Below, one piece after another: positions 45,526 to 56,895 of a DNA stretch of 64,000 nt (position 1 is its first letter; every line of letters starts with the position of its first letter). A program made the position numbers and the translations under genes. This stretch comes from Orbilia blumenaviensis (taxonomy: Eukaryota > Ascomycota > Orbiliomycetes > Orbiliales > Orbiliaceae), in assembly GCA_036872755.1 (NCBI GenBank), contig JAVHNS010000003.1, positions 372,001 to 436,000 on the forward strand, in the 5' to 3' direction. Under the pieces are notes generated by a model. The model worked only from the letters and a program-made list of their open reading frames with translations. It was not told the origin of the DNA and ran no database searches.

Positions 45526-48275
45526 ATGTCCCAGAGCAACTCCACTGAATGGCACATCCTTCGGACTCTTGGATGGATATTGAATGGGCGACTGGCCAAG
45601 TACGGCCCGTCAAGTCACAAAACCAAACTCGCACGGCGGTGCATTCTCTTGGAAGTCACATTACGGGAAACCCTGGCACTGATAAATTCCGATAGTGATA
45701 TGCTAAGAACCTATGAGGGGAAATATTTGAGACCCATGATTCAGCTACTAAATTCACTTGTGAATAAACGCGTAGTCACCAGCGAGGAATCTTCCTCGAG
45801 TCCGAAAAGCGAATATTCAATGTTACGCTGCTTGATAAGTTTCCTCCAGGTGAATTCGAACGATTTTGATCGCAGGGCACAGCTTTTCGATTTGGTTCAC
45901 TCCACGCGGGGCGATCTCCCTATCTTTCACATAGCTAGTCCCGATATAGCGAAGGATGCTTACAAGAAAGTTTCTCGTTTTCACGATTCTCTAATTGAAA
46001 TCCTGAATTCACTTAAAACAACGAGCACTATTGCGCATCGGAAACGAGCTCGAAGTCCTAGTAGGGAATCCGGTGACTTCCTGATACACTCCATCGATAG
46101 AGTGAGTGACCCCCAATTTAGAGAGCACACCAAAATTACCATCAACGCGCTCCACAGTCATCTTGTTTGTAAAGCCCATAAAATCATGCTACGACTGGAA
46201 AAGGAGCTACAGGGTGAACTGGACCTTTTCTTATCGGGCTGCCAGAACACGGAGCTATGGCATGAAATTCGATGTCAATGTTATATGTGAGTTCATGTTG
46301 CAAGACGTCCTGCCTATACACTCTCTGATATAATCCCAGGTCAGGCATTCCAACCCACCAGGTTGATAATATTTGTGAAACTCTACCAGAGTTCCCAGAC
46401 CAACGAATTCAATTAATTGTTGACGTTGACGCCGACCCCGACAAGGTTCACTACTCCACACTGTCAACATCTCGGACCTATCCCGAAGCTACTTTTTCGA
46501 GGTCCCTCGATTACCTCATTGAGGCCGGGCTTTTGCAAGAAATCAATCTTAAGAATATCTCCTCGTTACCCGCGAACATATTTAGTCGTAAGGAGAAATA
46601 CACTCTTGCCCACGCACTCGGCATTTGCTTCTTGAATTTTTTTGATGCAGGGTTCATGAAGCAAAGTTGGAACTCATCAAGCATCCTATTTCTCGTTCCT
46701 AAAAGTCGTAGAACTCAGGACGGGTTTCTTTATATCCACTGTTCTCCACAGGAGACTTACCATGAAGAACCATACTTCTCCGGCCACCCCGTTTTGACAG
46801 CTTTTGCGAGATTGCTGTTGGAAATATACTGTGGCGAGCCTTTTCTACCTGAAAATGAGAATTTAGAACACCTCTTTATGTGGGCTAAACTCTCGGCTGC
46901 CGTTGATCGGCTCCAAAACCATGACCAAAGCTCTTACTTAAAAGCTGTTTCTGGGTGTCTCCGTCTGACCCAGCAGTTATATGCGCAGGAAGACTGCGAA
47001 GATCTAGATGCTAAAGTGAGGGAACTGGTTTATGAAGAGATAGTCAAACACTTGGAAAGTGAACTGGGAGGGCTCACACGGAAGCGGCAACTTGTGGAGC
47101 ACAATCCGTCCGAAAAACATCCCATTCCTATATCCCAGAATGCCACACCGGACTATAGGTAGGATACCTTTGGTAATTCAAGGTTTTCATTTTTATCAAC
47201 CAGGCTAACGTGTTAACGCCGACACAACAGATATGACCACAGGCCTCCCAGTACACCACTCGCAGAATCTCGCAATAAGTTCAACATCGCCATCATCTGT
47301 GCTCTTCCAATTGAGGCTGATGCAGTGCAAGCGATGTTTGATAAGACTCATAAAGGCAATCAAGCTTATACTAAAGCATCACAGGATGAGAATATATATA
47401 CAACTGGAAGAATCGGCAATTATAATATTGTTTTATGCCATCTACCTAGAATAGGAAACACGGGCGCAGCTAGCGCAGCGAAAAGTCTACAGCTTAGCTA
47501 CCCCGACATAGAGCTTACACTAGTGGTTGGAATCTGTGGAGGTATTCCATTGCGAGCAATTAATGATGAAGCCGAGGTCCACCTCGGGGACATTATCATC
47601 AGCGATAGTCTAATCAAATACGACCTCGGTCAACAATTGCCCGACAAGTTCCAGCGCAGAGGATACGAGTCAGCACTAAGACTTCCCGGACCTAGAGTTC
47701 AGGGACTTCTTGCAAAACTAAAAACTACAGAATCAAAAAATGACTTCCAAGAACATATGCTCCAGTGCCTTCAAGCACTTCAGAAGCAGCGAAAACAATA
47801 CCAATACCCTGGGGTTGAACACGACAAACTCTTTCCAGCAGATTATAACCACAGGCCTCGCAATCAAGCGTCTCTCAACCATTGTAAATGTTCCCACTGC
47901 AGAGTCGAGGATGACCCCATGTGCGATAGGATGCGCAAGAGAGACTGCAATGTCGTTGGATGCGCAGCGAATCCAGTTAGTCGAGTTCGACATAATGAAG
48001 GAAATACTCAACCTCTTTTCCATATTGGAAAGATCGGGTGTGCTGATACGGTCATGAAATCCGGGACGCACCGTGACCAATTAGCGAAAGAAGAAGATAT
48101 TATCGGGTTGGAAATGGAAGGATCAGGAGTCTGGAGTCACGGCCCATGTCTGGTTATCAAAGGCGTGAGCGATTATGCGGACAGTCATAAGAATGACAAA
48201 TGGCAACCGTACGCCGCAGCAACCGCTGCATCTGCGGCGAAGGCGTTTTTGCATTTTTGGGCATCAAACCCTTAA
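45526..48275 (+). CDS. DUF7580-like domain fused to a PNP_UDP nucleoside phosphorylase-like domain
   Basis: Three exons, 45526-46286, 46340-47158 and 47231-48275, joined in phase, give 874 residues. The first 530 residues are alpha-helical with a C-terminal part (TLAHALGICFLNFF, HEEPYFSGHPVLTAFARLLL, EIYCGEPF) like the DUF7580 region of fungal NLR-type proteins. The last 330 residues are a PNP_UDP domain: FNIAIICALPIEADAVQAMF, GRIGNYNIVLCHLPRIGNTG, LVVGICGGIP, HLGDIIISDS, then FHIGKIGCADTVMKSG, LEMEGSGVW and VIKGVSDYADSHKNDKWQPY. PNP domains act as nucleoside-processing effectors in fungal NLRs, usually at the N-terminus ahead of NB-ARC. Here there is no NB-ARC and the domain is C-terminal. 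The gene is head-to-head with the NB-ARC-caspase gene. Confidence 0.85.
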
Positions 48276-49107
48276 CGATTTCGGCACCGCCTATACCCGT
48301 TTCATCAACACGCCATCTTTGAATTTTGTCAATGTTAGCATTTGCACTACTCCGAGACTACATTTGCACAACTTTTGTTTTTAAGTTCTTTAGAGCCCTA
48401 CATTCTTCCAAAGATAATTCAAAATGAGTTGGAACTTTGAATTATGCCATGGCATTAGAGCTTCTGCGGGATCTAAAAAAGTCAATATGGCTAAAAAAAC
48501 GTCTTTACGGTCTAGTCGTTAGTCAATATCATGAAATTATCAAATGCCTTTCAATAATACCATAACTCTAGAGTACATTATATTAAAAGCGATAGTTATA
48601 TTATATACATACACTAATATTCAGGCAAAGGGTTAAAATTTACTCGAGAGGCTGTCCAACTCCTTGGAGTAGAGAAACCCTAACTTTCTACCATATCCTC
48701 TGCAGAATAGATAACTACTTAATGCTTTCCTTTATCTATACTAATACAAGCAAACTAATCTGGTGGTTTAGTTTAGATTGAAAAAGTACGAGACAATCCA
48801 GATGAAGTTGTCAATGTACTAACGAATTTACATTTAGAAGGCTTTGGATGGCTTTGAATGGCTATATCACTTCATCGGTGGTCGCGCATCATTCAAGGAT
48901 ATTCCTAGATTGAAACAGGTTAACATTTTGGAAAGATGAATGGGATCGGTTAGAAAACAGTTCGAAGCCATCTTTAAGAAGTATAAGCTAATGGAATGAG
49001 GAATGACAAACGCACACGCCATGGTACGTCGATCACCCATCCGGAGATATATAGTGTTATAATTTATAGGCATGACCAACAAAATGTACATGGAACTAAT
49101 ACTGTGA
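48276..49107. other. AT-rich intergenic region
   Basis: About 830 nt between the PNP gene and the CorA fragment. I could not find the missing N-terminal CorA exons in it. No other feature is seen. Confidence 0.45.
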
Positions 49108-49410
49108 GAACTAAATAGATTACGACGAATAAGCCTAAAAGAGGCAAAGGGCATGAATCAACTTGCCTATCTCGGGGCTCTCTTCCTTCCAGGCGCCTTT
49201 CTAGCAGGTTTCTTCGGGATGAATTTTGACTCTATAGACAATGCCCACTTGCCGCTATGGCTGTTCTTCGCAACGGCAGTTCCGGCTACTGTCGTCGCTT
49301 TCATCGGTTTGCGATATGGACGGAATCTGTTAGAGGTAATGGGAAGGCTCTTTGGTTGGCTAAAAGGGCTGACAGTCCGAAAAGCTCTCGTGGTGGTATA
49401 TTACCAATGA
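49108..49410 (+). pseudogene. C-terminal fragment of a CorA-like magnesium transporter
   Basis: An open frame from 49108 reads RLRRISLKEAKGMNQLAYLG, then LPGAFLAGFFGMNF and a second hydrophobic helix (LPLWLFFATAVPATVVAFIG). This is the two-helix end of CorA/Mrs2-like channels including the Gly-Met-Asn signature. The frame is closed upstream by a TGA, and no N-terminal CorA domain is visible. It could be the last exon of a gene whose 5' exons I failed to join (an AG precedes the frame), but a decayed fragment in gene-poor DNA is more likely. Confidence 0.5.
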
Positions 49411-51822
49411 GCGCTTAGAGTTTCTGATTCGTGGATAGTGCGGCTTCGGATTGTGTCAGGGGAAGTACTTTATTAGAGATAGTTTATAGAATACAATTCG
49501 TCCCGAAATCGACCTACATTCGTATGCAGTCTGTTTACCTACCTATGACTTAAGTCAGGGTGCATACAGGCTGTCTACAACACAAAATACCTTACACAAT
49601 ACCACAAAGCCAATGCAGCTCGAGCCCATGTCCGCGGATCCGGATGCAACCCCTACATCTCGATGCAGCTAGCTTTGCGAACCAGGATCGAGTTGATTCG
49701 TTTAACTCGGAACTCATAGCTAGGTGCCTACCGGCATGCTTATACCTGTGCACTTATGAAGTGCCTTATTATATGATCAATATCTCGAGCTTAGATTAGA
49801 GATTTTAATATATTAACATCGATATCAATATATTATATCGCGGAATCTAGATCTGGCTCGTGCTTTTGGGTAACATCATGGCTACCACGTACAAAGTTGT
49901 CTAATTTACAATATCTGAGGGAGATTCCCATAGCGTATATGTATTGGTATCTTACGTAACTTAAACAACAGGATAACTAGGAAGAGTTTACTCAACGAGG
50001 TTATTTTACCGATATAGGAAGCTGTCAATTAATTTTCAGGTGGGTAAGCTTCCGTATCAATCAACTAATAAAGTTCGCAGCATTACGAGCAAATCGAATG
50101 CAGGACGGTTGATAGGAACATTGTTAAGTCTCCTCGATGGGCTTAGCTCCTTCAATACAATTGCGGGGGCGTAAAAGAGTCTATACTAAATAAACGTGAA
50201 AGGTATTTATAATACTGCTAGTGGTAAAATTGCGCGGTAACACCCTCCTAGGTCAGATCCAAAAGAAATTGATTATGTCGCAATATTAAAACTCAACCCC
50301 CCCAAGGTTAACATTCTCGTATCTGTGTACTGTGTTTGCTACCGCATGAACTTGAATTTATGCGAATGGTGCATGCATGGTCATACTAGGGGCGTAATAC
50401 AAGGGCTCAAAATGGTGTGAGACAGAAATAGTGAATTCCAAAAGGATTCGATTCGGGATGCATCTAGAAACGATAAATATTTAGATACGAAGACGGGTAT
50501 GAACGAAGCCTTGGATAATATCATTCACCTGCATGTAGGGTTAAGCAGAGTTGAAATATGGGGGCATACTGTCAGCGTGTCCAATGTAGCATTGGCGCCT
50601 GCCGTTCGGGATGCATGGGGATATATAGCGGCTGAATTATTGTGGATCTTCATCCTGCAGCAGTTTGATCACGAGATACAAGTCGCGATCAGCGGGACTG
50701 AAGACAGTTTAGATTTAGGGGCCAGCATAGTCATGTTCAATTATTTCAACTGACTGGCCTCGTCGCATCGAAGCCTGTTCAATTTGTGGTTCTGGTCGCC
50801 CGAGCCCTAAGTCTCGAACTTAACGAGATCGAGTTGATCGAATATAATTAATATGGCGCAATCCCACCCTACGCCGCTATTCATATGTATCCAAACTCTA
50901 GATCATAACTTTAACTGGCCCTTCTGTTTTATAATCTCAATTGGTCCAATCGGATCTGAAAAAGGTTTAACTAATCACATTTGACGTTCCATTAACTTGT
51001 TACCTGTCAAATCTGCTGGGACCTAGATCTTCTGGGTTTTGGGACACTTGGGAAGCTTAGCCAGGGTATGACAGGCGCATCCACTCAATTGGATTCAATT
51101 TACCCGCTGCCGGAAACCCCCAACTCGATTCCAAATGGGATGAAATAATCATGTAAAAGCTGCCGATGCAAGGAAGAGCTCCATCGATAACTCAGTGCTT
51201 GGTTCTAGTTAAGTAACATCTCCACCGTCAGTCGGAATAGCCTTTTTAAAATTTTTTGCTTGGCCTAACCGCTGGAAGCGAGTCCACCCCGACCTGATCT
51301 AGTTGTACCAGCAAGGTTTTTTGGGACTGCCTGACCTTATCATATCATCTGTCACCGACAGTGTCAATCCCAGCCGGTATCCATACCTGTGGGTCAGCCA
51401 ATGGGCATTCTATCCGTATAACCTATCCCTCCCTCCGTTTCCATTCTCGTTAACGCTAAACGAATGGGTACCCTGTCGAAGCTACATTTTCTGAAATTAT
51501 AACCTTCTGTGCCTCATCGGCGCGGACGGGAAGGGAGGGAGGAAAAAGTGTGCTGGCAACGGTCAATTTTGCCATGTGGGCATTAAAGGCCCGGCGTGAG
51601 TGTGGGAAGGAATCACAATTGTGAGCATTTGGGGTGAAGGTTTGAGGTGGGCCCAGGCTTATCCCAGCCTGGAGGGGACCGTTTAAACCTTCAATAAGTC
51701 TCTTTGGTGAGGTCTCAACCTTCAAAAATCCAACCTTAGTCAATACCAATCCCAACTTTGTCTTCAATCAATACACTTATCCATTCCGGCAGAAACAAAT
51801 AAAAAAAAAAGGGTCTACAGTC
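49411..51822. other. Gene-poor AT-rich stretch
   Basis: About 2.4 kb with frequent stops in all frames. Open frames at 49560-49799, 50499-50753, 51303-51494 and 51456-51767 show no conserved motifs. The last 100 nt before 51823 probably form the promoter of the methyltransferase gene. I see no RNA gene or repeat. Confidence 0.5.
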
Positions 51823-53910
51823 ATGGCAACTCCAGCTCCAACGTCACCGCCGAAAAGCGAATCCCCCAAAGTTGCTTCGCCGAAAAGCGAATCCTCCAAA
51901 GTCGCCTCGCCGAAAAGCGCAAGTGCTTCTCCTCCGCCACCCGGAGCAGATGTTACGGTCCATGATAATGTCACTACTACAATGCACCCTGTGATCGAAG
52001 CAGAGGTACCGCTACAACTGATTCTAGAATCCGGACCTGGGATCACCCCTAGAATTCTTTCGCCTTGGTCCCAAAAAAAAAAAACTACTAACAAATCATG
52101 CTAGACCTACACCGAGTCGGCATACAGTGAATCCGAAGTGTTTGTTCCCCTCCCCTTTAATCCCAACCTCCCGCTTGCATGGTTGAGCCGGCATTCGTTG
52201 TGCGACAATCCACTTGGAATGTCCTGCTTGCAAGGGAGATTTACAACCTCGTGGATATTTTAATTTCAAAAACAGAAAAAATATATATGTATTCCGAATT
52301 AAGGGAGTTGGACTAACTGGGTTCAATGCCTGCAAATTTTTTTGTGAGAGTATAGAGGAAGCTATACGACCAGTCTGTCAAGTTCGGTCATGCACTATCG
52401 TTTTGAGAATGGCAGACGTTACCACTCACAGTCAGTAACGGATTCGAGTACGTCAACACTTCTTCTGAATGGAATATTCGAGCTTGTTGTATTTTGTTAG
52501 TGGCAACGCAGAATTTACAGGTTGCTAATTAATTTCAACGCATTGAGCTTGTTCTAGATTACTTTCTGCCAAATGACGAGGTGCATATTACATACCGTAA
52601 CCGCTGATGGGAACAAATTAGAGATGCTAATATTGAGTGTAGCTGGAGAATGATAGGTTGGATTTAAACCATCATGTCATGGGTCTCATGCAGGGTGGAA
52701 AGTTGCATGGTGCCCCGCTGGACAACCCACAGAGGATTCTCGATCTCGGAACCGGAACTGGTGGGTACTCTTCTTTTTCTCTTCAGACAAATTTGTGAAG
52801 CATTGGGATACCGATATTAACAAACAGTGCTTAATAGGTATATGGGCGATAGAAATGGGTTAGTACTATATCAATGCCTTGAGTTGCGAATGATTGTAGG
52901 CTGAATTTCATGTCTCATAGCGGACCAATATCCCGGTGCACATGTATGCATTTTTCTGAAACTTCTTGCTTTATTTTTGAGAGTGGCGACTAATATTACT
53001 TAGGTGGTTGGCAACGACCTTAGCCCCATTCAACCGAGATGGTAGGAATAATTACTCAAATAAATGGCTTGACATGTTGTGGAATTCTGACGTTTATTCG
53101 GCGATAGGGTTCCCCCAAAGTATGTTACTGGGCATCAAGTTTGTGGTAGAATCTAGGAACTAAACCGATATTTCAAGTCTCACTTTTGAGGTCGACGATG
53201 TTGAGAAAGAGTGGACACACAAGCCCTGCAGTTTCGATTTCATCTACTGCCGTTATATGCTCGGCTCTATCAAGGACTGGCCGCAACTGATTCGTCGAGC
53301 TTTTACGTACGGAATCAACCCGGATGAACTAGAATATAGCAATCTGAGCTACAGGAGCTGACAACACTCCTCTCTTTCTGGGGGGGATTTAACAGGACCG
53401 TAAAGCCTGGTGGCTACGTCGAAATTCTCGAACCCGATTCCACTCTGCGCTGCGATGATGGAACCCTTCTTGAAGACTCGGCTCTGGTCCAATGGAACAA
53501 ATTGTTCATCTCCGCCGCTGATGCCAACGGAACATCCGTCATAGGCTCACCAAATTACAAAGATTATTTCCGCGATGCCGGCTTCACTGAAATCACACAA
53601 GAAGTCTTTAAATTACCCAACTCACCGTGGCCAAAGGATCCGCACATGAAGGAGATTGGTGGGTACCATATGGCGACATTTATGGAGGGCCTGGAGGGTC
53701 TGAGCTTGTTCTTTTTTACGACGTTTCATCATATGTCAGTGTCAGAGATTAATGTCCTTCTGGCCAATGTGAGGAAGGAGATGAAGAACAAGGCAATCCA
53801 TACATACTTCAATTTGTGAGTGTCTTTGCCCATATTAGATATTAACCAATGGTGGCATACTAGGACTAACGCGGTCTAGGTACCGGTATATCGGACGGAA
53901 GCCAGAATAG
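51823..53910 (+). CDS. LaeA-like SAM-dependent methyltransferase
   Basis: A gene broken by about nine short introns. The first exon (51823-52005) codes for a Pro/Ser/Lys-rich leader with a repeated SPKSES unit. Later pieces include SAYSES, a YFLPNDE block, RLDLNHHVMGLM, SAM motif I ILDLGTGTG followed by IWAIEM, ADQYPGAH, VVGNDLSPIQPRWVPPN, FEVDDVEKEWTHK, FDFIYCRYMLGSIKDWPQL, VKPGGYVEILEPD and a last exon YRYIGRKPE. The order is that of the fungal LaeA/Tam1-like class, which contains both global regulators of secondary metabolism and many methyltransferases of unknown substrate. No biosynthetic cluster is visible around it. Exon limits between 52137 and 52700 are uncertain. Confidence 0.82.
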
Positions 53911-54362
53911 CCTGGGGTGCATGATCAAAACTAAGCTGGGAGTTCTAAAATCGACAGTCGCATGGGAAGTGATCTATCTCTGCAGATTCCATTTCCTCCA
54001 TTCCCTCCATTTCATTGATTAATTTCATTGTTTTTAATTTATTACCAATATTTTCTCTGAGGCGCAGGCTTGGGGCAAAAGCGCACTTGATTCCTTTTGA
54101 AAATTCTATTTAATGTTTTACTTGTGATATATTAGCCGTAGTACCGAACTAAGATCTACTGCTGCAATTTAATACCCGCAACATAGGTTGTTATTTTATC
54201 AATCAGCTAGCAGGCGGTGTATTGACGTCTTTGGCGGTGCCCTATGGCGCTCCGACATCAGCCCCAATGAGTCGCATGTTGATTTTGCATGCATGCAGGT
54301 TGATTTGGACAAACAGCAATCTGCACCGGAGGCGGAGGCGGCCGAATTGTTCCTTTATCCTG

Positions 54363-55007
54363 TTATTCTAACATAAGCTCTAGCAGCCGCAGAATCCATT
54401 CAGGGCGTTTATCCGCCATTGATCTACCCCACACTCCCCAGATCTGTAATTTAAACTGTTCACCTTCCCCCACTTTACCCTCCAATAATGGTAGCATATC
54501 ATTCACGACCGATGTAGCCACATCTCTCACTGTCGCCAGACCCCTTGAGGTTGACCCTTTTAAGGAATACTGCCTCCAAGGAACGACTTCCTCACATCGA
54601 TTTTGTACCACCCGCAAGCGGACATCAACCTCGACCGCAGAGTTGCTAGAGCCGGCGGCACCGTGTCTTGGTAAAAAAAACGGATCATCAAGGAACACAG
54701 ACATTGATATGTCTTTACAACCTAGATCCATCCCTCTTCGTTTGTAAAGGCTTTGCCATCCCGTAATAACCCCGGTCTCACGCGAACTGATAGTGACGAC
54801 CAAGGGGATGCCGAGACTGAGATACCCATGGATTCGTAGCCCATTATCCGTTATCGAGGTGGTTGGATAACGTACGCCGAGGAAACTGGTGGCGAGTATA
54901 TCACGCCAAAGTGGAAAGGACTGGCTTGCCGCTTCATGATCGTTGAGTTCCTCAAGGTGAGAGAGTATTTCGATATGTATCTCGGTGGGGAGATAAAAGA
55001 GGGTCAT
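54363..55007 (-). CDS. F-box-like protein of 214 residues
   Basis: Intronless frame with a true ATG at 55007. The first residues FYLPTEIHIEILSHLEELND, followed by SFPLWRDIL, have the pattern of a short fungal F-box (LP.EI...IL..L...D). The rest (YLSLGIPLVVTISSRETG, VEVDVRLRVVQNRCEEVVPW, FKLQIWGVWGRSMADKRPEW) suggests a beta-rich domain I do not recognise. F-box proteins recruit targets to SCF ubiquitin ligases; the target here is unknown. Confidence 0.65.
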   Translation of the reverse strand: MTLFYLPTEIHIEILSHLEELNDHEAASQSFPLWRDILATSFLGVRYPTTSITDNGLRIHGYLSLGIPLVVTISSRETGVITGWQSLYKRRGMDLGCKDISMSVFLDDPFFLPRHGAAGSSNSAVEVDVRLRVVQNRCEEVVPWRQYSLKGSTSRGLATVRDVATSVVNDMLPLLEGKVGEGEQFKLQIWGVWGRSMADKRPEWILRLLELMLE

Positions 55008-55236
55008 CGCAGTCTATTGCGACGGGGAGTGAGGTTGGTTTAATTCGGTCTGTGGTTTCAGAAGGATTTCGGGCTTGGTTTGGTAATTTTATAATTCTCA
55101 GTCGGTCGAGTCAGCGCCTCGATGCCCGGTGATGTGGCGTGCGCCGACGCCTATACCTAGCTAAGAGGGGCCGGCTCGGCATGGGAGCGGGATTTGGACC
55201 CACATACTTCTAGCCAAACCATAAATCTGTTGTTAA

Positions 55237-55405
55237 TACCGTAGTTACGGGGTTTTGGCTGGTTTCTCAAGACGGGTTATAGAAAAAAGGGAACTTAAAA
55301 CGGTATAAATAACGACTTGAAAGACAACAAGACGGCTTGCTTTCTTTTTAAAATGTTTTATTATTCGGAAGCAGTCCCAGAAAAGTACCCAAACCCCCTA
55401 CGGTA
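55237..55405. mobile_element. MITE-like element, copy 2
   Basis: About 169 nt, closely similar along its length to 44848-45012, with the same terminal TACCGTA...TACGGTA inverted ends. Differences include a short insertion (GTT) in the left end and several substitutions in the centre. No coding capacity. Confidence 0.75.
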
Positions 55406-55824
55406 CGCAGTCGGATTTCCGTCAAAAGTACCATCCGTTCTAGCGCGTAATTACAAGGCTAATCGGACAGAAGCTGGGGAAACAGCGCCGCCAAATGTAC
55501 GTAACTCGCGGGGAGCTTGAAGCTTTAAGTTCTCTCGAGACGAGCTAGTGTACGTTTTGACAGCCTAACGATCTAATGCTATGGGCCGCCATGATGCCGT
55601 ATTGATCATTTGCGTTTGCTCGCTTGAGTACAAATATACATGTATCCAGACTTTGGTATTGGTGGCTAGCTAGCTACAGGCCTAGTTACGAGCTAACTAG
55701 AGTTTTCAACCCATCCACGAGGTGTAGTTAGGTGAGATAATCACCAAACCACAACCGAAATTTGTAGTTCTAGCAAAAGTGCCTCAACGACAATGACAAT
55801 AAGTCTGCCAAAAGAAGATAACCG

Positions 55825-56269
55825 ATGCGATCACTATTTTACCTGCAAATAAGTACATCGGGTTTACGAAAATTAACCGTTGGTGGAATTGTTAATCCTG
55901 AGATTCGTTTAAATTGGGTCGTAAAGAGACTAAAACAAGACCATGGAGAATCATTACGCAAACTGAAGATTATGAATCCTCTTATGCAGACAAACGAGGG
56001 CGACCTCGTATATACCGGTGCTTCGCTGCCCAATCTGGAGAAGCTATACAAAAGGCAAACCCTCACTTTCACTTCAAAAAACTTATGTAGGGAACCTGGA
56101 AAGTATGGTTTTTGACGTACAGTTGACACTTGATAAATCTCTAGAGACTCATGGGATCAGAGTAACAGAGACCCGAAATACAAGCTGGCAGGCTGTCTGT
56201 CTGGAAAGGCCAATTAGATGTATAGATGATTTTCAGGAACTCGGATTCATTTGGCGCAAACCAAATTAG
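55825..56269 (+). pseudogene. Leucine-rich-repeat fragment, probably a decayed F-box/LRR gene
   Basis: A frame from 55825 reads GLRKLTVGGIVNPEIRLNW, ESLRKLKIMNPLMQ and ASLPNLEKLYKRQ, with LRR-like spacing. After a possible acceptor near 56092 a second frame continues as NLESMVFDVQLTLDKSLETH and ends with DDFQELGFIWRKPN at 56269. The N-terminal F-box part is missing. It is either the 3' end of an unrecognised gene or a remnant. Confidence 0.35.
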
Positions 56270-56895
56270 ACTAGTTATATATAGGTACATACTATCTAGG
56301 TAGGTACCTAGTCAGCTACAAATGTACAATTTAAACCACATCAATATGCCTATAATAATACAGTGCAGTTATCATAATAATTGCCCAAGTAGGTAACTAC
56401 CTAGGTTACGTAACCATACGGCCGGCTGTGTAATGCTCCCATAAGGATGTGCATACTACCTACCTACCTGTGGACTTAGTTTATAGCGTTTAGGATGAAA
56501 AAACCTGTCTTCAAGAGCTTATAAATTTAAACTGTCACTTTGGATATTGCATACCTAATCCACTTGCGCGCGGGTATGGCGTCTATTCTGGGAAAATGAC
56601 CTGCGCTGCGGTTTTAACTCTGGCCTGAACCGGCGGCCGGGCCAAAATACTTCGTTGTGGGGTTTGTGTTGACTCACCCCAGAAGATATTTTTGTGCCCC
56701 TCGCTGCCCCTCCCTCCTTGTATCTACTCCATCATTCGAATCGGCAGCATCTCATCTCCACCTACCAAGCTTCTCAGCCTGACGGGATATCAACACCACC
56801 TGGGTTGTTTTTTTTTGAGTCTACAACTGCGACAATAGCTTATAGTATACTCCTAATTCTTACCGTCTGCGATCTCGCGACCACAGTTGCCCAGC

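Noticed and set aside
50499..50753. 84-residue open frame in the gene-poor stretch
   Set aside because: No recognisable motif or splice continuation; expected by chance in 2.4 kb.
55165..55205. tRNA-like 3' half (T-loop-like GGTCCAAATCCC on the minus strand)
   Set aside because: No matching acceptor 5' strand or anticodon arm is found upstream, so it is not a tRNA gene.
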